From positions 1-64,000 of the forward strand of contig JBAJFG010000358.1 in assembly GCA_037903475.1 (NCBI GenBank): 64,000 bases of DNA. Direction: 5' to 3'. How positions within the stretch are numbered: position 1 is the first letter of the stretch; each line of letters starts with the position of its first letter. The translations under genes and the position numbers were made by a program. The stretch is from Ancylostoma caninum (taxonomy: Eukaryota; Nematoda; Chromadorea; Rhabditida; Ancylostomatidae). The notes beneath the pieces are model-generated. The model did no database searches. It saw only the letters and a list, made by a program, of their open reading frames with translations, and had not been told where the DNA came from. Below, piece by piece: positions 1-10,259 of this stretch.

Positions 1-89
1 CACTCTAAGCCACGCCCTCGAATTTCGTTCTACACACACACACACACACACGTGACACACAAAGTAAGCCCGTTATTATAAGTCATGAT
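1..89. repeat. 85-bp repeat with (CA)n core, copy A
   Basis: A CA microsatellite is embedded in unique-looking sequence that recurs almost unchanged at 9740-9824. The shared part runs from CACTCTAAGCC to GTCATGAT, and the flanks then diverge. Copy B follows the 49-bp minisatellite directly, so a similar array may lie just left of the window. That is inference. Confidence 0.8.
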
Positions 90-1264
90 ATTACCAGAAA
101 TTCATTTTGACTTAACAGACATATGTGGACCTAAGATTAGTGGGCACGTCATTCCTATGAAAATTTGTCATTTTTATACAACGGGAAGCGAAACTCGTAT
201 ATAAAAACCTGGGAAGCGTCAACATGGATTCTGATTCATGGACTTTGGACAGGATCCATGTTGAACATCTCCCAGGAGATGCTTGAAGCGGAAGGTGGTG
301 TGCAGAAAAGAAATTTGTGAAGTTAATTAAGAAAGATGAATCACGTGAAAAGAAACAAGTTATGTTCATGAAATGCTGAAATGACTATTCCTTGAAGAAG
401 AGAAAAGCTCAGTAGCAGAATGTTCCGTTTACTCCGTTTAAGTCATGTGTAAGTTAGCCTGCCGCCTTAAATTCAGCGCTTTCAATTAGTTCACGACGTC
501 ATTGGATTGGAGCAGATATTAAACAGGATTTGAATATCTGAAAGATTCGAAGGATTCCTGCGCAGAATAAACGAAGCCGATTTATTTGAAACTCTCAGTG
601 AAACAAGGACTAAGGGGGTTCTTGGAGCGTTTGAAAGATCAGCACAAACTTATGCACCAAAGATATGTGCGTAAAAGCCAGCCTACTGATCTTAAACAAT
701 TTTCGATGAACTCCAGTGAAGCGCACACTCCATGGATCGTGTCAGAAATTGCGTGAATGATGAGACTTAGTATTTATTTATTTGCTTATTCATTTATTTA
801 TTTGTACGTAGTTATAACACTCCAAAGAATATAAGTACAATGCATAGAAGACATTAAATTCATGTCAATAAGTAACTGCCTTTAAGCCGGAAGTAAATAA
901 CTCAGTAAAGTTAGTGCATTACATATATGATAAGTCAATAAGCAAAGTCACTCATTACACGTCTACCTGCTTCTTATATTGTCTTAGTGAACATGGCAGA
1001 ATCGATTTCTTGGAGAATCTCGGGAAAATCATCCAGCTCTCTGTGTAGAAAAGTTGGATACATGCAAAGGAAGTGTTGGAAAGACCAGCCCAAATCTACT
1101 TAAACTAGAAAGGTTAACGCTCGCTAAGTGGCTTCGTTCACCGGGAAGACTTGAGGAAGACCTGAGGCCTTTTCCGACTTTATTCTTTGCGCGGTACATA
1201 AGATTAGGATAGTATTTCAAACTTCCACAGGAGTCCTTCAAAATTACTGCGGAGCAAAGGACCA
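90..1264. other. no gene recognised
   Basis: AT-rich sequence with no ORF I can identify. TATT-rich low-complexity sequence lies at 770-805. The 3' flank of the RTE element begins near the right edge. Confidence 0.5.
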
Positions 1265-4200
1265 GGCTTTTTGGGGTATTTCTTTCTTCTTCTTCTTGAG
1301 CGTTTGTCCCGTTCGTTGGCGGTGTCGGCTTTCCTGATCTTCTGACGCCATTTAGCTCTATCGTGCGCCAGCGCTTTGTTAGCGCCCATATGCTCAGATC
1401 AGCATGCAGTGTATCCAGCCACCGTTGCTTCAGCTGTCTCTTTGGTCTTTTTCCTGGTACCTCAAGATCAAGGCTTACTTTGCAGACGGTCTCTTTGTTG
1501 GCGCGCAGTACGTGGCCGTACCATCTGAGGCGGGTTGCGGAGCTTGTTAGCAATCGTGGCGTGCTGAACCGCTCTCGGATCTTCTCATTATGTATGCTGT
1601 CCACACGCGAGATTCCACCCACCCATCGTAACATCTTCATCTCCATCATACCCAGGCGGTGTTCCACTTCCTTGGTGGCCGGCCAATATTCCGCACCATA
1701 TAGTGTGACGGGTCTAACGACAACTCGATACACTTTCGACTTGAAGCGATCCGGGATCTTCCTGTCGCACAGCACTTCCGTCATCGAGCGCAACTTCAAC
1801 TAGTCAGCGTTGACCCGACAGACGATTTCACGGGCTAGGTAGCCATTGGCTGAGAGCGTTGAGCTGAGATATTTGAAGTAGTCGGTTCTTGGAAAGTCAC
1901 TGCCATCAACCTGAATGGTGGCGGGCTCATTCATTTCGGTCGTCAAATATTCAGTCTTCTTGATGTTGAGCCAAAGACCGAACAGCGCTATACGTTTGCT
2001 CCAGGCCTGTGTCTGTCGTTCATTATCGTCCTTTTGTTCAGACGTGAGCATGACGTTATCTGCGTATAGCAGACTCCACGGCGTCGGTCTCTGAATGTCT
2101 CTCCTAACAGCCTCGATGAACGATGAAGAGAAGCATTGAGAGGGCTGATCCATGATGTACACCTACCGAGATGGGAAATTCTGCCGGCGTGCCTGCGGCC
2201 GTCTGCACTCGACTCCACGGGTCCGCGTAGAGAATCCTGACCCACTCGATGAGCCCCTCAGGAACGCCGTGCCACCGCAATGCGTACCAGATGAGTTCGC
2301 GTTGCACGCAATCGAAGATCTTTCTCCAGATCGAGGAACGCTAGATGCAGTGGCTTTTATAGTTCTAACCGAATATTCGTATTCGAATAAATATTCGAAA
2401 AATTCGAATATTCGAATATTCAAATAGGCGAATATTCGAGAATCCCCCAATATTCGAACATATTCGAATTCGAATATTCGACAGGTCGCACTATTCGAAT
2501 ATATTCGAATATTCGAAGCCCATATTCGATATTCGATCGCAATTCAAAGCAAAAAAACTAGCGTGTATCCTTTGGCGGTACTAGGGATGTTACCGGACAG
2601 CGTTAGCAACACAACTTTCGCGTAAAATAAAGCAGATTATACGCATCATCATAACGATTACGAAATATCTGCAGATCTGCAGTAAGGCACCAGGAGAACA
2701 ATATGCTTTCAGAACATCGTAGTGTGTATGGTTGGTCTAAATTTTCCTCGTGCTACTTTTATAGTATTTGCTCATTGTACCTTCTCTTCGCAACTATTTC
2801 CGTGCGTCCCGTACCCATTTCTCCGTTCTCTTTTCCCCTTTGATATCTCGGCAAATGTCCACACTTATGAGAGAGACCATAACTCCAACCACGTTTTGCG
2901 TGATTTTACCTTATAGCGCGGTTTATGCTGGTCACATCTCAAAAGTATACATAATTTTCTACTAAATCTTCTTCTTTTCAGTCCATTTCTGGGCAGATAG
3001 ACCACTCCTCGGCTGGCTATAAGCACGTCGAGGCTACGACAACAGTACGTTCTCTCACTCGACTTCCTCTGCTCATTTTCATTTATTATTGGATGTAACC
3101 CTTGAACGAAATGTTTTATTCCAGGGTTTCTTCCACATATCTGGTCCGATCCCCTTTTTTTTATTGATTCTCCTACCCACAGCTTTGACAGTCAGGTTAG
3201 TCCGTTAGTCCAATTTTTTTTTCTTAATTGAATTCTTTAGCAAATGCTTCTCAAGTATTCGAATATTCGAATATTCGAAACCCTTGATATTCGAATATTC
3301 GAATTCGAATACTTCTCACATTGGACGTTCGAATAATATTCATTCGTTCGAATGGTTTCTGAAGAGTCGAATATTCGGTATTCGGATATTCGAAGCCCCT
3401 CTTCGAATGTGTTAACCATAGTGGATTCTGCTTTTCGCGATGCTTCTCATCAGTCGAGCCGCATGGATTGCATCCGTAGTTCTGCAGTTGGCTGCGAAAC
3501 CACAATGATTCGTGGTAACTCGGATGATGTCGCGTATTCGGTGGTCGATGATGCGTTACAATATCTTAATACTGTGAGACAGTAGACGTATTGACTGATA
3601 GTTTGCTCAATCCGCAGGGTTCCCTTTCCTTTTCCAGATAGGGGTTGTAGTGCTCTTCTGCCAGTCCATAGGAGTCTTCTTCTTTGCGATGACTTGGTTG
3701 AAGAACGCCGTCAGCCATTCAGCTAAGCTCCAGTGTCTTGACTTCCATAGTTCCGCCGCTATATCATCAGGACCCTTCGCTTTTCCTGGTTTCATCCGCT
3801 TTAGCGCAGCCATGGTTCCGTCCACGGTGATCGGCTGGATAGGATCGTAAGTTGGTGGTAATTGTGGAATGAATGAATAGCTAAATTCTTCTGTTGAGAT
3901 CTTCTCAAAGTCGGCACACCATCTCCTCGTTGCCTTCCTGCGGTTTGTTAAGAGATGACCGTGTCCATCGTAGAACTTTTCGACGTCTTCGGCCTGCCTC
4001 TGGCGAGACCCTGCTAGACGGTAGCTTAGGCGTTCTCCGCCATCTTTCGCATCTACCACCTTGCTAACATTGTCGTAGTAGTGCTCAGCCTTCTTTGCTG
4101 CTTTCTTCGCTTCTAGCTACTTCTGCCAGTTGTCATCCGTCTTGTCACCGAGGGATACGTGATAGAGACATTTCTCTTTCACTTCATCCGTCCACAGCCA

Positions 4201-4545
4201 CGCTTGTCTGTCAATTTTCTGGCGACCTGGTTTAGTCGTGCCAAGCTCTGAACGTGCCACTTCTACAGTGGCCCGGGTTGCACTCTTCCAATTCTCGTTG
4301 ACGGTCGTGACCGGCGGCAACTTTATGGTGAAAGTTACTATGGCTTCCTTATCTTTTAACCGCCACCACTTGATTCGTTGGTCCGCACCGTTCGTCATGC
4401 ACCCTCCTTGGCGGCATGATGTTCATGGTGCAGATAAGAGGACGATGTTGCGTGGCCGCGGATTCGTAGGGTACAACCTTCGCATCAGTAACTAGCTTTT
4501 GATCGCGATGTCGTACGAGAACGAAATCGATCTGGGTCTTCACGT
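1265..4545 (-). mobile_element. RTE-type non-LTR retrotransposon, truncated and inactivated
   Basis: Read on the minus strand, the pieces are collinear with an RTE polyprotein. The C-terminal end of the AP-endonuclease domain (QIDFVLVRHRD, then QHRPL) is at 4543-4349. The linker and the start of the reverse transcriptase (KAKGPDDIAAELWK, then PIWKRKGNPAD) are at 4059-3607. Next come a fragment with EKHREKQNPL (near 3460-3428), FLDLEKIFDCV and the palm (LLYADN, SVGVHHGSALS) at 2350-1800. The C-terminal region (RPVTLYGAEYWPATKEVE, RWYGHVLR, PGKRPKRQLKQRWLDTLH, ending NERDKR) is at 1800-1265. Several frameshifts and stops separate the pieces. The catalytic YADD reads YADN, and the endonuclease N-terminus is missing, so this is a dead 5'-truncated copy. 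It is interrupted at 2358-3420 by a separate element. Family assignment is firm; activity is excluded. Confidence 0.92.
2358..3420. mobile_element. hAT-like non-autonomous element with TTCGAA-array ends, inside the RTE
   Basis: This insertion separates RTE codons that are adjacent in the family (EKHREKQNPL from HLAFLDLE). Both ends are dense in TTCGAATATTCGAA words (2370-2540 and 3255-3405). The left end reads TATAGTTCTAACCGAAT and the right end, reverse-complemented, TATGGTTAACACATTCG. These resemble the termini of the element at 39256-40670. The flanks give a near 8-bp duplication (AGTGGCTT at 2349-2356 against AGTGGATT at 3420-3427). The exact edge is uncertain by one or two bases. The interior has no recognisable transposase. 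Confidence 0.7.
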
Positions 4546-4559
4546 TGCCACTTTAGAAG

Positions 4560-4850
4560 GAGACGACCTGAGAACATCATCCATTCATCCAACAGGAGAA
4601 CATAGAAATGGTTGCTGTTGAAAACGTTGTGAAAATTCGGTGCCGGAAGATTTGTACAACGTACTTTTAGAATTTTTTGAACAACAAAATGAAAAGGGGG
4701 TGTTGCACTTCTGGTACACTTTTTCGAACAAATATAGCAATGAATGAGAAAATGGTAAAATATCGTTAGCCTACAGCAGGACATGAACCCTAGAGCATCC
4801 AGCTTTGGAACAACTCAATTACCTTTGTGCCACAACACGCCAATTATGCC
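4560..4850 (-). repeat. tRNA-derived SINE-like block
   Basis: On the minus strand, an A-box-like TGGCACAAAGG (4832-4822) and a B-box-like GGTTCATGTCC (4789-4779) are spaced as in a tRNA-type pol III promoter. A non-tRNA tail runs down to the truncated LINE. The arms do not fold into a good cloverleaf, so this is a SINE head or pseudo-tRNA, not a tRNA gene. Confidence 0.4.
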
Positions 4851-5803
4851 CTTTACACCAGTGACAAATTTTCTTGAACGCGACGAAAAGTAAGAATACG
4901 GACGCACATTGCCTGCCTTTCTCGCGCCCTTTTTCAATTATTTTACAACTTCAGCGTTCTCTTTCAATCTAGAATCTTTCCGACTCTCTTTCCAAGTGAG
5001 AGAGTCCAATAGCAATGTTTTCTAACATCTAGCAGAAGAAGCTGCCATAATTCTCCGAAGAAGATTCCACAGCAGATGCGGTTGACAGATCCGGGATCAT
5101 CATTTGAAACTATGCACATGTGGTGGTGTAGATGTTGTTAGGAATGGCTGGACCCCCCTAAGATGCCTCCCTTGCAAGTGGCAGTGAGAAAACATCGAAA
5201 TGGAAGGAATCAGACCATCAAGAGTCACCAATCACAATCACATATACATATTAAAACTTACATGATAATCGTAAAAATAAGATCAAACTAGCTGGACAGA
5301 TGGTTGGTTGCTCAAGAAAAATCGAATAAATTTATTTAATCCATCGTGTAGTCCAGGAGCACATACGAAGAATTGAAAATCCCGGGATACAAAAACCCTA
5401 CAACCCTTTTTTCCTATCCTGCAAAGCTGTACCTCTCCCCATTCCCTCAACATTCCAAATTTCGACTTATTCAGAATCGAATATTCGAACATCTAGTCTA
5501 CCTTGCACATTATTCGGTCAGCATACTTGTAGATAATGCAAGGTTTCGTTAAGAAGTGAAGAAGGCGCTAATTGCCGAAAACTCATCAAGCGAATCTTGC
5601 ACGAATTTCTCTCCACGCTGAAGACAAAAAATATGTATTTCATGTGGATTAAAAGAGCATCTCTCATTTCTTTGCTAACCATTCATTTGATATTTCATTC
5701 TCCTTCGCAAAGGTGACATTGTCAATCCATTCTTGGGTGATAGTTGTTTTCCATTGTAGCTCACTGATCTCCTCAGACACAGACTGCAAATTATGCTATA
5801 TGC
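4851..5803. other. no gene recognised
   Basis: Intergenic AT-rich sequence. A single TTCGAATATTCGAA-like word occurs at about 5478-5492, possibly a relic of the array-ended elements. Confidence 0.5.
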
Positions 5804-6045
5804 ATGATGTTACCCATAATTAAAGAGCAATGTTCAGGCCCCATCTCCATCAATCACCGCCAACTTCCAACAAATATCTCTGCTTTGAAAAAAATTATGA
5901 TATCGGAAGGCACAGACTGCTCGTTAACCTGGGCGACCGTCATTCAGACCTACACGGCTGTGGTTTACACGCTGGTGGTTGTAATGTTCTGTACAGCGTT
6001 GTACGTCCAGTTTCAGCTGAGAACCGCGTTCCATCCTTTCTTCAC
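5804..6045 (+). CDS. candidate first exon of a nematode chemoreceptor (TM1)
   Basis: The frame from ATG 5804 (or ATG 5900) runs to a good donor, TTCAC then GTGAGT at 6046. It encodes a short N-terminus, a hydrophobic segment (VVYTLVVVMFCTALYVQF) and then FHPFF. That matches the layout of TM1 plus the start of the first loop in Sre-type receptors, where a conserved FH.N motif follows TM1. It is on the same strand and upstream of the receptor exons at 10260-12586. It ends in phase 2 and the next recognised exon begins in phase 0, so at least one TM2 exon is missing between them. It could also be a relic of another receptor. Confidence 0.4.
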
Positions 6046-6500
6046 GTGAGTATTTTCCTCACTTTGCACTAATTGAATGTGGGCATTAAAGTGAATTCAT
6101 ATTCGATGAATAAAATAAGTTCATTTATTCATATAGTTCGCGCACTCTTCCACTAATGTAGCCATCTAATTTATTCGCATTCGTTCTTCCGTAATTCAAT
6201 AAGGGCGATATCTAAGAGTGAAGCGCGCTTAATTCTCCCTCAATAGTAGGCTTTAAAAAAGGGCACAAGGAAATTTTTGGAATCTTCCATCCTACCTCAT
6301 TCCATTCGAAAAAGCGATGGAAAGATATAATTAAGAGAGAACTCCACACGAAAGAAGACGCTCAAGATCGGGCTTTTTGGTGTAGTAGAACCCGTATAGC
6401 GGATTCTGCAACAGAGCGGAACAAACGCTAAGGAGAAGAAGAAGAATCCAATCCTACTTCATTTTTGCTTGCAGGAGTTCGCTTCATAGCTACATATATA

Positions 6501-7153
6501 AGGTTGGCGAGAAAGTAACGTTGAAAATTTTTAATCGCTTTTTCTGTTTGAGTAACCAATCAATACAGGAGTTTGGCCACGTCGTTGCATGTCGACGAAT
6601 GTTAGAATTCTCGATGCTATCATATCAAGGGCTTATAACATAAGTATCGAGACTGCCGCTTTAATTAGTCTCTCATCTTCCGCTCGCTCCGCAAAGAGTT
6701 CCTGGAAGATATGGTTACAGAAGATGAGGGTTGAATCCTCTACAACTCCAACGTCCGCCGTGGATATGGCTCCAGTGGGGAGAAGAGCTGCCAACACATC
6801 CCAGACCCGGTCTCCACCTTATGAAGGTCTCCTTGCTGCTTCTGGGAGAATGCTGTATGGCGAGCTGCTCCCACAAGGCAGGACGGTCACCGCCACAACA
6901 TACGCCAATCAGCTTCACGAACTGGCTGATGACTTTTACTAGATTTAATGCTGTCAAAACGGTGATTGCTGACTTCTTCGACTCCCAGAACCCGTACTTC
7001 TGGAAGGGATCTGTATCCTGCCCGATAGCTGGAGCATTGTCATAGTTAACAATGTATTATATTGATTATATTGCTGGTTGAGTATGTTGTTGAATAATAT
7101 TACAATAAAATCAAAAAAAGGGAAAATTTCGGACATTACACTCTCGCCAACCT
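6501..7153 (+). mobile_element. mariner relic with both terminal repeats
   Basis: The terminal repeats are AGGTTGGCGAGAAAGTAACG at the left and its degenerate inverted form CTCTCGCCAACCT at the right, with a TA at the left edge. The interior keeps only the middle of a mariner transposase in broken frames: VTEDEGWILYNSNVRRGYG around 6716-6775, then the WENAVWRAAP-type segment. At about 650 bp it is half the length of an autonomous mariner and cannot be active. Confidence 0.85.
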
Positions 7154-7808
7154 AACAGCATATGATTGAAATTTTTGGTGAGGCAAAATTATGGTAACAA
7201 CAATTTCGTTATGGTATACCAGTCTGGCCGTCCGGCTGACGCCGGACTTCTAGACTTTTCCTAATGCTCGCTTCGCTCGCATGGCTTCATCCCTTCTTCA
7301 TTCAAATAAAGTCACAGCTATTCCACATTTTCGCTATAATGTGTAGCACACCCTTTCCATTGCTTTTTCTCATGTAAAGATGCAATTATCAAAGAGGATT
7401 AACCTTCTCGAAGCAATTTTATCATTTGCTCAACTGAAAATGTTTTTTGTAACTATATATAACCGGTTCAACCTGGATTGACCGCAGAAAATGGTCTGTC
7501 ATTCTTTGTTTGTTATAACTGGTCAAGTGATAAGAGTCAGTTAGAACATATAAAAGTGGAGGGTGCGGTGTGTTCATAAACAAATGAGAAGAGAAGAACG
7601 CGGGGAGGACGTAAGGAGGAAGGATTCACACGGATTGCATAATAATCCGCGCAGTGGTCTCACATCTAGTTTTTTTGTGATTGATGTTAGACGCCATTGA
7701 ATCGATTTAACAAATATGGACCTAACTCATGACATTTCCCTGAGTAGTGGACACCGGCGCGCCCCTCCTGCATCGGTAGCTATATTTTCAGGAGCTCCTC
7801 CATTTTTG
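7154..7808. other. no gene recognised
   Basis: Spacer between the mariner relic and the minisatellite. A purine-rich block lies at 7580-7625. No coding evidence. Confidence 0.5.
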
Positions 7809-9718
7809 AGCGCAGGCGCACCCTTATCACAGCAGTGGGCCCGTCTCCCCCACTTTGGGCGCCGGTGCACTCTTATCACAGCAGTAGACCCGTTCCCTCC
7901 CTTTGGGCGCCGGCGCACCCTTATCACAGCAGTAGACCTGTTCCCCCCCCCCCTTTGGGCGCCGGCGCACCCTTATCACAGTAGTGGACCCGTCTCCCCC
8001 ACTTTGGGCCCCGGTGCACCCTTATCACAGCAGTGGACCCGTCTCCCCCCACTTTGGGCGCCGGCGCACCCTTATCACAGTAGTGGGCCCGTCTCCTCCA
8101 CTTTGGGCGCCGGCGCACCCTTATCACAGTAGTGGACCCGTCTCCTCCACTTTGGGCGCCGGCGCACCCTTATCACAGCAGTGGACCCGTCTCCCCCACT
8201 TTGGGCGCCGGTGCACCCTTATCACAGCAGTAGACCCGTTCCCCCCTTTGGGCGCCGGCGCACCCTTATCACAGCAGTGGACCCGTCTCCCCCCACTTTG
8301 AGCGCCGGTGCACCCTTATCACAGCAGTGGACCCGTCTCCCCCACTTTTGGCGCCGGTGCACCCTTATCACAGCAGTGGACCCGTCTCCCCCACTTTGGG
8401 CGCCGGTGCACCCTTATCACAGCAGTGGACCCGTCTCCCCCCTTTGGGCGCCGGCGCACCCTTATCACAGCAGTGGACCCGTCTCCCCCCACTTTGGCGC
8501 CGGCGCATCTTTCACAGTAGTGGGTCTCCTACTTTGGGCGCCGGCGCACCCTTATCACAGCAGTGGGCCCGTCTCCTCCACTTTGGGCGCCGGCGCACCC
8601 TTATCACAGCAGTGGACCCGTCTCCCCCCACTTTGGGCCCGGTGCACCCTTATCACAGCAGTGGACCCGTCTCCCCCACTTTGGGCGCCGGTGCACCCTT
8701 ATCACAGCAGTGGACCCGTCTCCCCCCACTTTGGGCGCCGGTGCACCCTTATCACAGCAGTGGACCCGTTCCCCCCTTTGGGCGCCGGCGCACCCTTATC
8801 ACAGCAGTGGACCCGTCTCCCCCACTTTTGGCGCCGGTGCACCCTTATCACAGCAGTGGACCCGTCTCCTCCACTTTGGGCGCCGGCGCACCCTTATCAC
8901 AGCAGTGGACCCGTCTCCCCCACTTTGGGCCCCGGTGCACCCTTATCACAGCAGTGGACCCGTCTCCCCCACTTTTGGCGCCGGTGCACCCTTATCACAG
9001 CAGTGGACCCGTCTCCCCCACTTTGGGCGCCGGTGCACCCTTATCACAGCAGTAGACCCGTTCCCCCCCCCCTTTGGGCGCCGGCGCACCCTTATCACAG
9101 CAGTGGACCCGTCTCCCCCACTTTTGGCGCCGGTGCACCCTTATCACAGCAGTGGACCCGTCTCCCCCACTTTTGGCGCCGGTGCACAGCAGTGGACCCG
9201 TCTCCCCCACTTTGGGCACCCTTATCACAGCAGTGGACCCGTCTCCCCCACTTTGGGCGCCGGTGCACCCTTATCACAGCAGTGGACCCGTCTCCCCCAC
9301 TTTGGGCGCCGGCGCACCCTTATCACAGCAGTGGACCCGTCTCCCCCACTTTGGGCGCCGGTGCACCCTTATCACAGCAGTGGACCCGTCTCCCCCACTT
9401 TGGGCGCCGGCGCACCCTTATCACAGCAGTGGACCCGTCTCCCCCCACTTTGGGCGCCGGCGCACCCTTATCACAGTAGTGGACCCGTCTCCCCCACTTT
9501 GGGCGCCGGCGCACCCTTATCACAGCAGTGGACCCGTCTCCCCTACTTTTGGCGCCGGTGCACCCTTATTACAGCAGTGGACCCGTCTCCCCTACTTTTG
9601 GCGCCGGTGCACCCTTATCAAAGCAGTGGACCCGTCTTCCCCACTTTTGGCGCCGGTGCACCCTTATTACAGCAGTGGACCCGTCTCCCCTACTTTGGGC
9701 GCCGGTGCACCCTTCATG
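7809..9718. repeat. 49-bp GC-rich minisatellite, about 39 copies
   Basis: The tandem unit is CACCCTTATCACAGCAGTGG + ACCCGTCTCCCCCACTTTGG + GCGCCGGTG, 49 bp. Variants include GGTG/GGCG, CACTTTGGG/CACTTTTGG, CAGCAG/CAGTAG and C-run length changes; some units are shortened (near 9185 and 8510). Because 49 is not a multiple of 3 and the unit lacks stops in the forward frames, apparent forward ORFs of up to 432 codons run through it. They encode phase-cycled PHFGRR/TLITAVDPSPP/LSQQWTRLP peptides and are not genes. The array lies within or upstream of the receptor gene. Confidence 0.97.
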
Positions 9719-9739
9719 TAACGGTGGAGTGGTCGGCAT

Positions 9740-9824
9740 CACTCTAAGCCACACCCTCGAATTTCGTTCTACACACACACACACACGTGACACACAAAGT
9801 AAGCCCGTTATTATAAGTCATGAT
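9740..9824. repeat. 85-bp repeat with (CA)n core, copy B
   Basis: Near-identical to 1-89, with a shorter CA run. It begins about 20 bp after the last minisatellite unit. Confidence 0.85.
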
Positions 9825-10259
9825 GTTTTATCTTTGTAGCAGCATGTAGTGGTTTCCTCCTCAAGCTCAGTTGGAAAGCTGTTTACAAAGTTTCAGCTGG
9901 ACTCCGAAATGGCGCACAAGTCATGTTCACCTCAGATACTGGGGGAAGAATGAATTTCAAGATTTATTGGTCCTAACAAATAGCCGCCCATTTACCCAGA
10001 CATTAAAGACAGCACTCACGATAAAAAAAAGTCCTTGATTTTTTCCTGAAATTCTACTCTGGAGGCTGCTCTAGTGCCCATAATGGAGGAAAGACTATCA
10101 AAAAAGGCTGTGTTTGCGAGAAATACTATGTTGTATTTTGCCAATCCATGTCCATTTGTACGAGATCCATCGCCTGAAATGGCTGCGGCCGCTGAGGTGC
10201 GGAAAAGATCACCGCTATCCGAAAATACTGATCGATCCTGTATCAGCTGAGAAACACAG
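9825..10259. other. unassigned; uninterrupted minus-strand reading frame
   Basis: A 93-codon minus-strand frame (10297-10016) contains KYNIVFLANTAFFDSLSS and overlaps a receptor exon on the other strand. I do not recognise it, and no splice or start context supports it. Confidence 0.3.

Noticed and set aside
7809..9718. Possible CRISPR array
   Set aside because: Head-to-tail units without unique spacers, in a eukaryotic context.
7716..9839. Long forward ORFs (up to 432 codons) resembling repetitive proline-rich proteins
   Set aside because: They are read-throughs of the 49-bp minisatellite, equally open in all forward phases.
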